Source of the DNA: Alphaproteobacteria bacterium
GTDB lineage: Bacteria > Pseudomonadota > Alphaproteobacteria > CALKHQ01
NCBI GenBank assembly: GCA_041396705.1
Contig: JAWKYB010000012.1
Span: 131,079-195,078, forward strand
Direction of reading: 5' to 3'
DNA length: 64,000 bases
Shown in pieces: positions 1-8,890 of the stretch (its first letter is position 1; each line of letters begins with the position of its first letter). The notes under the pieces are model-generated. The model searched no databases and was not told where the DNA came from. It was given only the letters and a program-made list of their open reading frames with translations. Both the position numbers and the translations under genes were made by a program.

Positions 1-1
1 C

Positions 2-412
2 GGCATGGCCGAGGACGACTGGGACGGCTGGGTGGCGCTGACCGCCGCCATCGGCGGCTCGGTCCAGCTGGTCGGCGACGACCTGTTCGTCACCAACACC
101 GCCCGCCTGCATCGCGGCATCAAGTCCGGCGCAGCCAACTCGGTGCTGGTCAAGGTCAACCAGATCGGCTCGCTGACCGAGACGATGGAGACGGTGGCGA
201 TGGCGCACCGGGCCGCCTACAGCGCGGTGATGTCGCACCGCTCGGGCGAGACCGAGGACGCCACCATCGCCGACCTGGCGGTGGCCACCAACTGCGGGCA
301 GATCAAGACCGGCTCGCTGTCGCGCACCGACCGCATGGCCAAGTACAACCAGCTGCTGCGCATCGAGGAGCAGCTGAGCAACGCGGCGCAGTACGCGCGC
401 TGGCGGCGCTGA
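2..412 (+). CDS. eno: enolase, C-terminal part (5' end outside window)
   Basis: Enolase converts 2-phosphoglycerate to phosphoenolpyruvate in glycolysis. Only the last ~136 codons are present; the frame is open to the window edge, so the start lies upstream. Visible family motifs are the SGAANSVLVKVNQIGSLTET stretch, which carries a catalytic lysine, and the SHRSGETEDATIADLAVA loop with the conserved SHRSGET signature. The C-terminus ends with the usual amphipathic helix (LLRIEEQL) and a stop at 410-412. In alphaproteobacteria eno commonly precedes ftsB and pdhA, exactly as here. Identification is secure. Confidence 0.96.
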   Translation, partial: GMAEDDWDGWVALTAAIGGSVQLVGDDLFVTNTARLHRGIKSGAANSVLVKVNQIGSLTETMETVAMAHRAAYSAVMSHRSGETEDATIADLAVATNCGQIKTGSLSRTDRMAKYNQLLRIEEQLSNAAQYARWRR

Positions 413-640
413 GTCTTGTGGCAGCGCGTGCTGCCCATTCACAAGGACGCGTTTCCGCCATACCGGGAAGATATATCGATTATCAAAGGCTTGGCCGGAC
501 TATCTGAGACCGCCCGGGCGACGGCCGTTGCGTTGCCGGCCGACGACTCGGCATAGCGGCACAACCGGGTGACTCCATTGGCAGAATCGGCGCCCGCAAT
601 TCCCGTTGACCGGCGTCTTGATCCGTGATTCGGTGCGGCG

Positions 641-1003
641 ATGGCGTTGTTCCGCGAGTTGCGATCCCGCTCCCGCGCCGTCCTGCCGGCGGTGGCAGGG
701 CTGCTGACGCTTAGCTATTTCGCCTATCACGCCGTCAACGGCGAGCGCGGCCTGCTGGCCTATTGGCGCCTGCAGGAATCCCTGGCCGAGGCCACGGCCG
801 AGCTTGCCGCCGTGGCCGACGAGCGCGCGGTGCTGGAGCACGAGGTTTCGCTGCTGCGGCCGGGCAGCGGCGGCCGGTCCAGCACCCTGTCGCTGGACAT
901 GCTGCGCGAACGGGCCCGGGCGGTGCTGAACCATATCGGGCCGCATGAGGTCGTCATCTTCGACCGGCCGGCGCCGGCGGGCCCGGCCGGGCCCGCCGAC
1001 TAG
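641..1003 (+). CDS. ftsB: FtsB/DivIC-like septum formation initiator
   Basis: A 120-residue protein with the layout of FtsB: a short basic N-terminus, one transmembrane segment at about residues 14-31, then a coiled coil at about residues 40-75 rich in Leu, Ala and Glu (LAEATAELAAVADERAVLEHEV), followed by a short C-terminal tail. In the family this bitopic protein joins FtsL and FtsQ in the divisome. Primary sequence conservation is low, so the call rests on size, topology and position between eno and the pdh operon, which is the normal place for it in alphaproteobacteria. The ATG at 641 starts just ahead of the membrane segment. Confidence 0.75.
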   Translation: MALFRELRSRSRAVLPAVAGLLTLSYFAYHAVNGERGLLAYWRLQESLAEATAELAAVADERAVLEHEVSLLRPGSGGRSSTLSLDMLRERARAVLNHIGPHEVVIFDRPAPAGPAGPAD

Positions 1004-1019
1004 GGCCTCACGCACCCGC

Positions 1020-1442
1020 TTACGCCGAGCGCCGGCAGGTGACGCTGGCCACCCGGTGGCAGTTGCCGACACCGGTCGACCGGCAGACCGACTGGTCGCC
1101 CAGCCGTACGTTGGTCTGAAAGATCACGGTGTTGCGCGAATAGGACGACACCGCCGCGTCGTATCCCTGCTGCTGGCAGAACAGGTCGATCTGCTGCTGC
1201 TGTCGGCAGGAGCCCTCGGCATAGCAAAGGTCGACCCAGCGCCCGCCGACCTGCGGATCGTTGAACGTGCGCGTCTGCTCCTGCGGCTGGGGTTGCGGCT
1301 GGGGCTGGGGTTGTGGCTGCGGTATCGGCGCGGGGCCGCCGACGCCAGGACCGATCGGCATGGCGATGCAGGCGCCGAGCATGCCGGCGGCGGCGATCGT
1401 GGCGATGGCGAAGGCCTTGCGGCGCAGTCCATGTCCGGTCAT
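1020..1442 (-). CDS. putative lipoprotein with a Pro-Gln repeat
   Basis: A 140-residue exported protein of unknown function. The N-terminus has basic residues, a hydrophobic stretch and a lipobox (LGAC, Cys at about residue 25), so it is probably lipid-anchored. A spacer of about seven Pro-Gln pairs follows at residues ~40-55, then a Cys-containing C-terminal domain (CYAEGSC, QQQQIDLFCQQQGY, CRSTGVGNC, VTCRR) whose paired cysteines could form disulfides. It is transcribed towards ftsB and divergently from pdhA. The PQ tract is encoded by a tandem ggctgg/ggttgc-type repeat that could vary in length. No family is recognised. Confidence 0.6.
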   Translation of the reverse strand: MTGHGLRRKAFAIATIAAAGMLGACIAMPIGPGVGGPAPIPQPQPQPQPQPQPQEQTRTFNDPQVGGRWVDLCYAEGSCRQQQQIDLFCQQQGYDAAVSSYSRNTVIFQTNVRLGDQSVCRSTGVGNCHRVASVTCRRSA

Positions 1443-1790
1443 CTCGTTCTCCTCTCGGTGCGATCCGCCGCCGCGGTGGTCGACGGCGGGCGTTGGACAC
1501 CGGGGAAGCTATGGGCTGGGGTCCGCCGGCCCCATGGGGTCGGTACCCCATTTCGGCCCGGACCGCGGGGCGCCGTGGATGGGACGGGTCGGGCCATGCC
1601 GTGCCGGGGACGCCTCGGCCACGGACGCGCCGGCGCACGGTTCCCGCCGGGCCTGCGGCGGGCGCTAGGCCGCGAAATTCAACGCCTTTTCCGGCGTCAC
1701 TTTGAAAACAAAATAAGCCAATGGCGGATTGATTAACCCGTGCGCGCGTGCCAGCTTGCTGGCAAAGCGATCACAGGAGGAAACCCGTCC
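1443..1790. other. intergenic region upstream of pdhA
   Basis: About 350 bp separate the lipoprotein start from pdhA. Most of it is GC-rich without a convincing gene on either strand. The last ~90 bases (about 1695-1738) turn AT-rich (tttgaaaacaaaataagcc, then gattaa) and probably hold the pdh promoter, though no good -35/-10 pair can be fixed. An AGGAGG Shine-Dalgarno at 1775-1780 lies 10 bases before the pdhA ATG. Confidence 0.4.
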
Positions 1791-2816
1791 ATGGCGGCGA
1801 CCAAGCGCAAACCCCGTGCGGAGTCGAAGGAAAAAGCGGGTGCCGCTTCCCGGCTCGGCGGCAATTCGCTGCTCGAAGCCTATCGCCAGATGCTCCTGAT
1901 CCGCCGGTTCGAGGAAAAGGCCGGCCAGCTTTACGGCATGGGGCTGATCGGCGGCTTCTGCCACCTCTATATCGGTCAGGAAGCCGTGGTCGTCGGCATG
2001 CAGCTGTCGGCGCAGAAGCAGGATTCCGTCGTCACCAGCTATCGCGACCACGGCCACATGCTGGCGGCCGGCATGGACGCGCGCGGCGTGATGGCCGAGC
2101 TGACCGGGCGGCGCGGCGGCTATTCCAAGGGCAAGGGCGGCTCGATGCACATGTTCTCGAAGGAGAAGAACTTCTTCGGCGGGCACGGCATCGTCGCGGC
2201 ACAGGTGCCGATCGGCACCGGCCTCGCCTTCGCGCACAAGTACAGCGGCGATAGCGGCGTGGCGATGTGCTACCTCGGCGACGGCGCGGTCAACCAGGGC
2301 CAGGTCTACGAGAGCTTCAACATGGCCGCGCTGTGGAAGCTGCCCGTCGTCTACGTGATCGAGAACAACAAATACGGCATGGGCACCTCCGTCGCCCGCG
2401 CCTCGGCCAACCCCGACCTGCACCAGCGCGGCGCCGCCTACGGCATACCCGGCCACCAGGTCGACGGCATGGACGTCGAGGCGGTGAATGCCAGCGCCAC
2501 CCAGGCCATCGAGCACGCGCGCAGCGGCGACGGCCCTGTCATCCTCGAGATGCTGACCTACCGCTACCGCGGCCACTCCATGTCCGATCCGGCCAAGTAC
2601 CGGTCGAAGGAGGAGGTCAGCAAGATGCGCGACCAGCACGACCCGATCGACAATGCGCGCGCCAAGCTGATGGACCGCGGCGAGGCCGACGAGGCGGCGC
2701 TGAAGGAGATCGACCGCGACGTCAAGGCCGTGGTGGCCGATGCCGCCGAATTCGCCCAGCAAAGCCAGGAACCGGATCCCGCCGAGCTCTACACCGACGT
2801 GCTCGCCGAGGCCTGA
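1791..2816 (+). CDS. pdhA: pyruvate dehydrogenase E1 component, alpha subunit
   Basis: Thiamine-diphosphate-dependent decarboxylase alpha subunit; with PdhB it decarboxylates pyruvate and acetylates the lipoyl group of E2. The 341-residue product has the TPP-binding GDGAVNQGQ...ENN motif (about residues 165-195) and the YRYRGHSMSDPAKYRSKEEV loop. The ATG at 1791 is chosen over the in-frame codon at 1740 because it follows AGGAGG at a good distance and starts at the usual family N-terminus (MAATKRKP). It is the first gene of a pdhA-pdhB-pdhC-lpd run. The 103-bp gap to pdhB is longer than the other spacings in the operon. Confidence 0.96.
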   Translation: MAATKRKPRAESKEKAGAASRLGGNSLLEAYRQMLLIRRFEEKAGQLYGMGLIGGFCHLYIGQEAVVVGMQLSAQKQDSVVTSYRDHGHMLAAGMDARGVMAELTGRRGGYSKGKGGSMHMFSKEKNFFGGHGIVAAQVPIGTGLAFAHKYSGDSGVAMCYLGDGAVNQGQVYESFNMAALWKLPVVYVIENNKYGMGTSVARASANPDLHQRGAAYGIPGHQVDGMDVEAVNASATQAIEHARSGDGPVILEMLTYRYRGHSMSDPAKYRSKEEVSKMRDQHDPIDNARAKLMDRGEADEAALKEIDRDVKAVVADAAEFAQQSQEPDPAELYTDVLAEA

Positions 2817-2919
2817 CCATGCGTCCGGCTGCCGCCGTCCGTCGCGGGTGGCCCGGTCCGTCGCCCGCCGCCATCCGTCCGATCCCCGCCCGATCCTTGA
2901 TTTGAGGACTGCGCCGAAG

Positions 2920-4294
2920 ATGCCCATTGAAATCCTGATGCCCGCGCTGTCGCCGACGATGACCGAGGGCAAGCTCGCCAAATGGCTGAAGTCCGAAGGC
3001 GACACGGTGAATTCCGGCGACGTCCTCGCCGAGATCGAAACCGACAAGGCGACCATGGAGGTCGAGGCGGTCGACGAAGGGGTCATCGGCAAGATCCTCG
3101 TCGCCGAGGGCACCGACGAGGTGGCGGTCAACACCCCGATCGCACTGTTGCTGGAGGAGGGCGAAGATGCCTCCGCCCTCAACGGCGCGTCCGCGGCCCC
3201 CGCCGCAAGGCCAGCGCCGGCGGCGGAGCCGGAACCGGCCCCGGCCGCCGCGGCGGCGCCGGCGGCGCCGCAGCCGGCTGCGCCCGCCGCGCCCGAATAC
3301 ACCGGCGAGACCGCCAGCATGACGGTGCGCGATGCGCTGCGCGATGCCATGGCGGAGGAGATGCGCCGCGACGGCACCGTCTTCCTGATGGGCGAGGAGG
3401 TGGCCGAGTACCAGGGCGCCTACAAGATCAGCCAGGGCCTGCTGCAGGAATTCGGCGCCAGGCGGGTGATCGACACGCCGATCACCGAGCACGGCTTCGC
3501 CGGCCTGGCGGTCGGCGCCGCCTTCAACGGCCTGCGCCCGATCGTCGAGTTCATGACCTTCAACTTCGCCATGCAGGCGATGGACCACATCATCAACTCG
3601 GCCGCCAAGACCCGCTACATGTCCGGCGGCCAGATGGGCAGCCCGGTGGTGTTCCGCGGCCCCAACGGCGCCGCCGCGCGTCGCCGCCCAGCATTCGCAG
3701 TGCTATGCCAGCTGGTACGGCCACGTGCCCGGGCTGATCGTGATCGCGCCCTACAGCGCCGGCGATTCCAAGGCGCTGCTGAAGGCCGCGATCCGCAACC
3801 CGAACCCGGTGATCTTCCTCGAGAACGAGATCCTGTACGGCCGCACCCACGACGACGTGCCGACCGACCCCGACTATGTGGCGCCGATCGGCAAGGCGCG
3901 CATCCTGCGGCCGGGCGCCGACGTCACCATCACCGCCTTCTCGCTGATGTGCGAGCGGGCGCTGGAGGCGGCGGACAAGCTGGCGGGCGAGGGGATCGAC
4001 GCCGAGGTGATCGACCTGCGCACCATCCGCCCGCTGGACACCGCGACCCTGGTCGGTTCGGTGAAGAAGACCAACCGCCTGGTCGCGGTCGAGGAGGGCT
4101 GGCCCTTCGCCGGGATCGGCTCCGAGCTGGCCGCGGTGATGATGGAACAGGCGTTCGACTGGCTCGACGCGCCGGTTGCGCGCGTGACCGGCAAGGACGT
4201 ACCGCTGCCCTATGCCGCCAATCTCGAGCGGATGGCCCTGCCGCAGGTCGACGACATCGTCGCCGCGGCCAAGGCCGTCTGCTACCGCGACTGA
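2920..4294 (+). CDS. pdhB: pyruvate dehydrogenase E1 beta subunit with N-terminal lipoyl domain (one frame break)
   Basis: E1 beta of the pyruvate dehydrogenase complex. Residues 1-80 are a lipoyl domain (ETDKATMEVEAVDEG, with the lysine that is lipoylated), then an Ala/Pro linker, then the transketolase-type beta core. The reading frame is broken near 3680. Upstream it reads VVFRGPNGAAAR; the correct continuation (HVPGLIVIAPYSAGD) is in the next frame from about 3683 and runs to the TGA at 4292-4294. Conserved residues continue without loss on both sides, so a missing pair of bases or one extra base in the GC-rich gccgccgcgcgtcgcc stretch is more likely than a real pseudogene. A lipoyl domain on E1 beta is known from rhizobia and related alphaproteobacteria. 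Confidence 0.9.
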
Positions 4295-4310
4295 ACACCG
4301 GAGAATCCCG

Positions 4311-5633
4311 ATGCCGATCCCCGTGCTGATGCCGGCGCTGTCGCCGACGATGACCGAAGGAAAGCTCGCCAAGTGGCACAAGGCCGCTGGCGACGCGGTC
4401 GCATCCGGCGACGTGATCGCCGAGATCGAGACCGACAAGGCAACCATGGAGGTCGAGGCGGTCGACGAAGGCATCCTCGGCAAGATCCTGGTCGACGAGG
4501 GCACCGAGGAAGTGGCGGTGAACACGCCGATCGCGGTGATCCTGGAGGAGGGCGAGGACGAGAGCGCGCTGAACGGCTTCGACGCCGGCGGCGGCGCGGC
4601 CGCGTCCAAGCCGGCCGCCCCGGCAGAGGCGCCGGCGCAGAAGCCGGCCGCCGCCCCTGCCGCCAATGCCCCGGCAGCCGCCGCACCGTCGCAGCCGGCC
4701 GCGTCGGCCGCCGGCGGGCGGATCGCCGCCAGTCCGCTGGCCAAGCGGATGGCCAGGCAGGCCGGGCTCGATCTCGGCGCCGTCGCCGGCAGCGGCCCGC
4801 ACGGCCGGATCGTCAAGGCCGACGTCGAGGCCGCGCTGAAGGGCGGCGCGAAGGCACGCGCCGCCGCACCGGCCGGCGAGGCGAAGGCGGCCGCAGCACC
4901 GGCCAAGGCAGCCCCGGCGCCCGCCGCCGCCGTGCCCGGCGAGCCGGCGTTCGAACTGGTGCCGCACACCAGCATGCGCAAGGTGATCGCGCGGCGCCTG
5001 ACCGAGTCCAAGCAGACCGTGCCGCACTTCTACCTGACCGTCGATTGCGAGCTCGACGCGTTGCTGGCGATGCGCAAGACGCTGAACGACCAGTCGGGCG
5101 AGGGCGGCCCGAAGCTGTCGGTCAACGACTTCATCATCAAGGCCAGCGCGCTGGCGCTGATCAAGGTGCCGGCCGCCAACGCCTCCTACACCGACGAAGG
5201 CGCCAAGATGTACAAATCGGCCGACATCTCGGTCGCCGTCGCCATCGAGGGCGGGCTGATCACGCCTGTGATCCGCGCCGCCCAGACCAAGGGCCTGGGC
5301 ACGATCTCGTCGGAGATGAAGGCGCTGGCGAAGAAGGCGCGCGAGGGCAAGCTGGTGCCCGAGGACTACCAGGGCGGCACCTTCTCGCTGTCCAACCTCG
5401 GCATGTTCGGCGTCAAGCACTTCGAGGCGGTGATCAACCCGCCGCAGGGCTGCATCCTGGCCATCGGCGCCGGCGAGCAGCGGCCGGTGGTCAAGGACGG
5501 CGCACTGGCCATCGCCACCGTGATGTCGTGCACGCTGTCGGTCGACCACCGGGTGGTCGACGGGGCGGTCGGTGCCGAATACATGAAGGCGTTCAAGGGG
5601 CTGATCGAGAACCCGCTCTCGATGATGCTCTGA
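4311..5633 (+). CDS. pdhC: dihydrolipoamide acetyltransferase (PDH E2)
   Basis: E2 transfers the acetyl group from lipoyl-lysine to CoA and forms the core of the complex. The 440-residue product has an N-terminal lipoyl domain (about 1-80, lysine in ETDKATMEV), an Ala/Pro linker, a peripheral-subunit-binding domain (ASPLAKRMARQAGLDL, about residues 140-175), a second linker and the catalytic domain. The catalytic SVDHRVVDGA motif, with its active-site His, lies near the C-terminus. Start at 4311, 16 bases after the pdhB stop. Its lipoyl domain is strikingly similar to that of PdhB. Confidence 0.96.
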   Translation: MPIPVLMPALSPTMTEGKLAKWHKAAGDAVASGDVIAEIETDKATMEVEAVDEGILGKILVDEGTEEVAVNTPIAVILEEGEDESALNGFDAGGGAAASKPAAPAEAPAQKPAAAPAANAPAAAAPSQPAASAAGGRIAASPLAKRMARQAGLDLGAVAGSGPHGRIVKADVEAALKGGAKARAAAPAGEAKAAAAPAKAAPAPAAAVPGEPAFELVPHTSMRKVIARRLTESKQTVPHFYLTVDCELDALLAMRKTLNDQSGEGGPKLSVNDFIIKASALALIKVPAANASYTDEGAKMYKSADISVAVAIEGGLITPVIRAAQTKGLGTISSEMKALAKKAREGKLVPEDYQGGTFSLSNLGMFGVKHFEAVINPPQGCILAIGAGEQRPVVKDGALAIATVMSCTLSVDHRVVDGAVGAEYMKAFKGLIENPLSMML

Positions 5634-5661
5634 ACGAAGTCTTTGCCGCTAAGGAATTGCA

Positions 5662-7059
5662 ATGGCTGAGAAAAGCTACGACGTCCTGATCATCGGCGGC
5701 GGCCCCGGCGGCTATGTCGCGGCGATCCGATCGGCCCAGCTCGGCATGAAGACCGCCGTGGTCGAGCGGGCGCATCTCGGCGGCATCTGCCTGAACTGGG
5801 GGTGCATCCCGACCAAGGCGCTGCTGCGCTCGGCCGAGATCTACCACTACATGGAGCACGCGGCCGACTACGGGCTGTCCGCCGGCAAGCCGGGCTTCGA
5901 CATCGCCGCCGTGGTCAAGCGCTCGCGCGCGGTGTCGAAGCAGCTGAACGGCGGCGTCGGCTTCCTGATGAAGAAGAACAAGGTCGACGTGATCGAGGGC
6001 GAGGCCGCGCTGGCCGGCGGCGGCAAGGTCACCGTCACCGGCAAGGGCGCCGGCAGCTATGCCGCCAGGCACATCATCGTCGCCACCGGGGCGCGGCCGC
6101 GGGTGCTGCCGGGCATCGAGCCGGACAAGAAGCTGATCTGGACCTATTTCGAGGCGATGGTGCCCGAGGCGATGCCTAAGTCGCTGCTGGTGATCGGTTC
6201 CGGCGCCATCGGCATCGAGTTCGCCTCGTTCTACCGCACCATGGGCGCCGAGGTGACGGTGGTCGAGCTGCTGCCGCAGATCCTGCCGGTCGAGGACCAC
6301 GAGATCGCGGCGATGGCGCGCAAGCGGTTCGAGAAGCAGGGCATCCGGATCGTCACCGACGCCAAGGTGACCAAGGTCGACAAGGCCGCCAACGGCATCA
6401 CCGCCACGGTCGAGGGCAAGGACGGCAAGACCCAGACGATCAAGGCCGACCGCCTGATCTCCGCCGCCGGGGTGCAGGGCAACATCGAGAATATCGGCCT
6501 GGAGAAGGCGGGCGTGAAGACCGAGCGCGGCATCGTCGTCGCCGACGGCCTCGGCCGCACCAACGTGCCCGGCATCTATGCCATCGGCGACGTTGCCGGC
6601 CCGCCGATGCTGGCACACAAGGCCGAGCACGAGGGCGTCGTCTGCGTCGAGGCGATCGCCGGGGTCAAGGGCGTGCACCCGATGGACAAGGCCAAGATCC
6701 CGGGCTGTACCTACTGCAACCCGCAGATCGCCTCGGTCGGGTTGACCGAGAACAGGGCGAAGGAGACCGGCCGCAAGCTGAAGATCGGCCGCTTCCCGTT
6801 CATCGGCAACGGCAAGGCGATCGCGCTGGGCGAGCCGGAGGGGATGATCAAGACCATCTTCGACGCGGAGACCGGCCAGCTGCTCGGCGCCCACATGATC
6901 GGCGCGGAAGTGACCGAGCTGATCCAGGGCTATGTGGTCGCGATGAACCTGGAGACCACCGAGGAAGAGCTGATGCACACGGTGTTCCCGCACCCGACGC
7001 TCAGCGAGATGATGCACGAGTCGGTCCTTGACGCCTATGGCAAGGCGATCCACGTCTAG
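5662..7059 (+). CDS. lpdA: dihydrolipoyl dehydrogenase (E3)
   Basis: Flavoprotein that reoxidises dihydrolipoamide and passes electrons to NAD+. The 465-residue product shows the FAD-binding GGGPGGYVAA motif at residues ~10-20, the redox-active disulfide in GGICLNWGCIPTKALL, an NAD-binding GSGAIGIEFASFY motif near residue 180, and the C-terminal HPHPTLSEMMHE dimer motif with the catalytic His-Glu pair. The disulfide loop has Trp where many homologues have Val (CLNVGC). It follows pdhC by 28 bases and is the last gene of the complex. Confidence 0.96.
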   Translation: MAEKSYDVLIIGGGPGGYVAAIRSAQLGMKTAVVERAHLGGICLNWGCIPTKALLRSAEIYHYMEHAADYGLSAGKPGFDIAAVVKRSRAVSKQLNGGVGFLMKKNKVDVIEGEAALAGGGKVTVTGKGAGSYAARHIIVATGARPRVLPGIEPDKKLIWTYFEAMVPEAMPKSLLVIGSGAIGIEFASFYRTMGAEVTVVELLPQILPVEDHEIAAMARKRFEKQGIRIVTDAKVTKVDKAANGITATVEGKDGKTQTIKADRLISAAGVQGNIENIGLEKAGVKTERGIVVADGLGRTNVPGIYAIGDVAGPPMLAHKAEHEGVVCVEAIAGVKGVHPMDKAKIPGCTYCNPQIASVGLTENRAKETGRKLKIGRFPFIGNGKAIALGEPEGMIKTIFDAETGQLLGAHMIGAEVTELIQGYVVAMNLETTEEELMHTVFPHPTLSEMMHESVLDAYGKAIHV

Positions 7060-7095
7060 CGGTGCGTGACGTGCCGGCGACGCACCATCCATCGC

Positions 7096-7197
7096 CGTCA
7101 TTGCGAGCCGCCGCAGGCGGCGCGCCAATCCCGCTGACGCTGCCGACGCCGGCGCGAACGCGTGGATCGGCGCGTCGCTCGGCTCTTCGCGATGACG
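7096..7197. repeat. intergenic palindromic repeat (CGTCATTGCGAG...CGCGATGACG type)
   Basis: The lpd-lipA spacer begins with CGTCATTGCGAG and ends with CTTCGCGATGACG, so the outer arms are inverted copies of each other. It holds internal GC-rich palindromes (GCCGCCGCAGGCGGC). This is the format of small dispersed palindromic elements common between alphaproteobacterial genes. Function is unknown; transcript folding is possible. Confidence 0.5.
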
Positions 7198-7243
7198 AGA
7201 AGAGGGCGTGGCCACAGCCCGGACCCGAAAGCGAGAGCGCCGT

Positions 7244-8236
7244 ATGACGACCAAGAGCGACCCTGCCCTCCGGCACCCGGAGAAGGCCCACCGGCCGGAC
7301 AATCCGACCGCGCACCCGAAGCCGAAGTGGCTGCGGGTCAAGGCGCCGACCTCGAAGGGCTACCAGGACACGGTCAGGATCGTGCGCGAGCGCAGCCTGC
7401 ACACGGTGTGCGAGGAGGCGGCCTGCCCCAATATCGGCGAATGCTGGGCCAAGGGCCACGCCACCATGATGATCATGGGCGACACCTGCACCCGCGCCTG
7501 CTCGTTCTGCAACGTCGCCACCGGCCGGCCCGACCACCTCGACCCGCTGGAGCCGCTGAACGTCGGCCGCGCCGTGCGCGAGCTCGGCCTGGAGCACGTG
7601 GTCGTCACCTCGGTCGACCGCGACGACCTCGGCGACGGCGGCGCCCGCCACTTCGCCGCGACCATCCGCGCGATCCGCCGCGAGGCGCCGGGCGCGACCA
7701 TCGAGATCCTGACGCCGGATTTCCTGCGCAAGGACGGCGCGCTGGAGATCGTGGTCGAGGCGCGGCCCGACGTGTTCAACCACAACCTGGAGACGGTGCC
7801 GCGGCTCTATCCGCGGATCCGGCCCGGCGCCCGCTACTATCACTCGCTGCGGCTGCTGCAGCGGGTGAAGGAACTGGACGCGACGCTGTTCACCAAGTCG
7901 GGCCTGATGGTCGGCCTGGGCGAGACCGACGAGGAAGTCGGCCAGGTGATGGACGACATGCGGTCGGCCGAGATCGACTTCCTGACCGTCGGCCAGTACC
8001 TGCAGCCGACCCGCAAGCATGCGGCGGTCGACCGCTTCGTTACGCCGGAGACGTTCGACGCGATGGCGCAGAAAGCCCGCGCCAAGGGCTTCCTGATGGT
8101 GTCGGCGACGCCGCTGACCCGCAGCTCCTACCACGCCGGCGACGACTTCGCTCGGCTGCGGGCGGCGCGGGAAAGCTGGCTGGCGGCGGCGCGCGGGGCG
8201 TCGGCCGAGGCCGCGGCGACGCCGGCAGCCGAGTGA
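7244..8236 (+). CDS. lipA: lipoyl synthase
   Basis: Radical-SAM enzyme that inserts two sulfurs into octanoyl groups on lipoyl domains, here the neighbouring PdhB and PdhC. The auxiliary cluster cysteines are in CEEAACPNIGEC, the radical-SAM CxxxCxxC is in CTRACSFC, and the conserved RSSY is near the C-terminus (LTRSSYHAGDD). The ATG at 7244 gives 330 residues. A GTG at 7208 would add 12 basic residues and cannot be excluded. The position after lpd links cofactor synthesis with the complex that uses it. Confidence 0.95.
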   Translation: MTTKSDPALRHPEKAHRPDNPTAHPKPKWLRVKAPTSKGYQDTVRIVRERSLHTVCEEAACPNIGECWAKGHATMMIMGDTCTRACSFCNVATGRPDHLDPLEPLNVGRAVRELGLEHVVVTSVDRDDLGDGGARHFAATIRAIRREAPGATIEILTPDFLRKDGALEIVVEARPDVFNHNLETVPRLYPRIRPGARYYHSLRLLQRVKELDATLFTKSGLMVGLGETDEEVGQVMDDMRSAEIDFLTVGQYLQPTRKHAAVDRFVTPETFDAMAQKARAKGFLMVSATPLTRSSYHAGDDFARLRAARESWLAAARGASAEAAATPAAE

Positions 8237-8327
8237 CCGCGGCGCCGTTGCAGCAGCGACGGCCGACCGCTCCGGCCGGCGCGGGCGCGCGGCCATCGCA
8301 CGGTCGCGTGCGCCGGTCGGCGGGCCG

Positions 8328-8804
8328 ATGACCACCCATACCGAACGCCGCCACGTCCCCTACACGCCCGAGCAGATGTTCGAGCTGGTGGCGGCCGTCG
8401 ACGCCTATCCGGAGTTCCTGCCCTGGTGCACCGCGGCGCGCATCCGCCGCCGCAGCGAGCATCTGATCGTCGCCGACCTGGCGATCGGCTACAAGGCGGT
8501 GCGGGAGAAGTTCACCTCCGAGGTGCACCTGCACCGGCCCAGCCGCATCGACATCACCTATTCCGACGGTCCGTTCAAATATCTGAACAGCCGCTGGCAG
8601 TTCGAACGCGGGCCGGGGGGAACTCGCATCATCGACTTCCACGTCGACTTCGAGTTCCGCTCGCGCCTGCTGCAGCGGATCATCGGCCTGTTCTTCCACG
8701 AGGCCGTACGCCGCATGGTGCGTGCCTTCGAGACCCGCGCCGCCCGGCTCTATGGCGACGGCGCCGGTACGGCCGAGCCGTCCGTCGAAGGGCCCGCTGC
8801 CTGA
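8328..8804 (+). CDS. Coq10/RatA-type SRPBCC (START-like) protein
   Basis: A 158-residue single-domain protein of the polyketide-cyclase/START-like family. It begins with the characteristic VPYTPEQMFELVAAVDAYPEFLPWC and contains YKAVREKFTSEV and SRWQFER, typical of the Coq10/YfjG (RatA) group. Family members bind hydrophobic ligands; the mitochondrial one assists ubiquinone function, and the E. coli one was described as RatA. In alphaproteobacteria this gene very often follows lipA. It starts at 8328, 91 bases after lipA. No catalytic residues can be assigned. Confidence 0.85.
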   Translation: MTTHTERRHVPYTPEQMFELVAAVDAYPEFLPWCTAARIRRRSEHLIVADLAIGYKAVREKFTSEVHLHRPSRIDITYSDGPFKYLNSRWQFERGPGGTRIIDFHVDFEFRSRLLQRIIGLFFHEAVRRMVRAFETRAARLYGDGAGTAEPSVEGPAA

Positions 8805-8824
8805 CCGCCCGCTGGCGGCGGCGC

Positions 8825-8858
8825 TTTACATTGGCGCAAAACTAGGGATCATCCCTAG
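8825..8858 (+). promoter_or_regulatory. promoter-operator of the XRE regulator: 17-bp palindrome
   Basis: CTAGGGATCATCCCTAG at 8842-8858 is a perfect inverted repeat around one central base. A TTTACA (-35-like) stands at 8825-8830, so the palindrome would cover the -10 area. It lies 32 bases ahead of the start of a helix-turn-helix gene, a layout typical of autorepression. Binding by that protein is inferred. Confidence 0.55.
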
Positions 8859-8890
8859 CAGAGCAGACAGGAAATCGAACCGGGCAGCCC

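Noticed and set aside
1275..1325. Tandem repeat resembling a small repeat array
   Set aside because: It encodes the Pro-Gln spacer of the lipoprotein; unit length is 6 bases with no spacers, so it is not a CRISPR.
1665..5549. Long minus-strand frames opposite pdhA-pdhC
   Set aside because: They are mirror frames of confirmed PDH genes and show no domain motifs.
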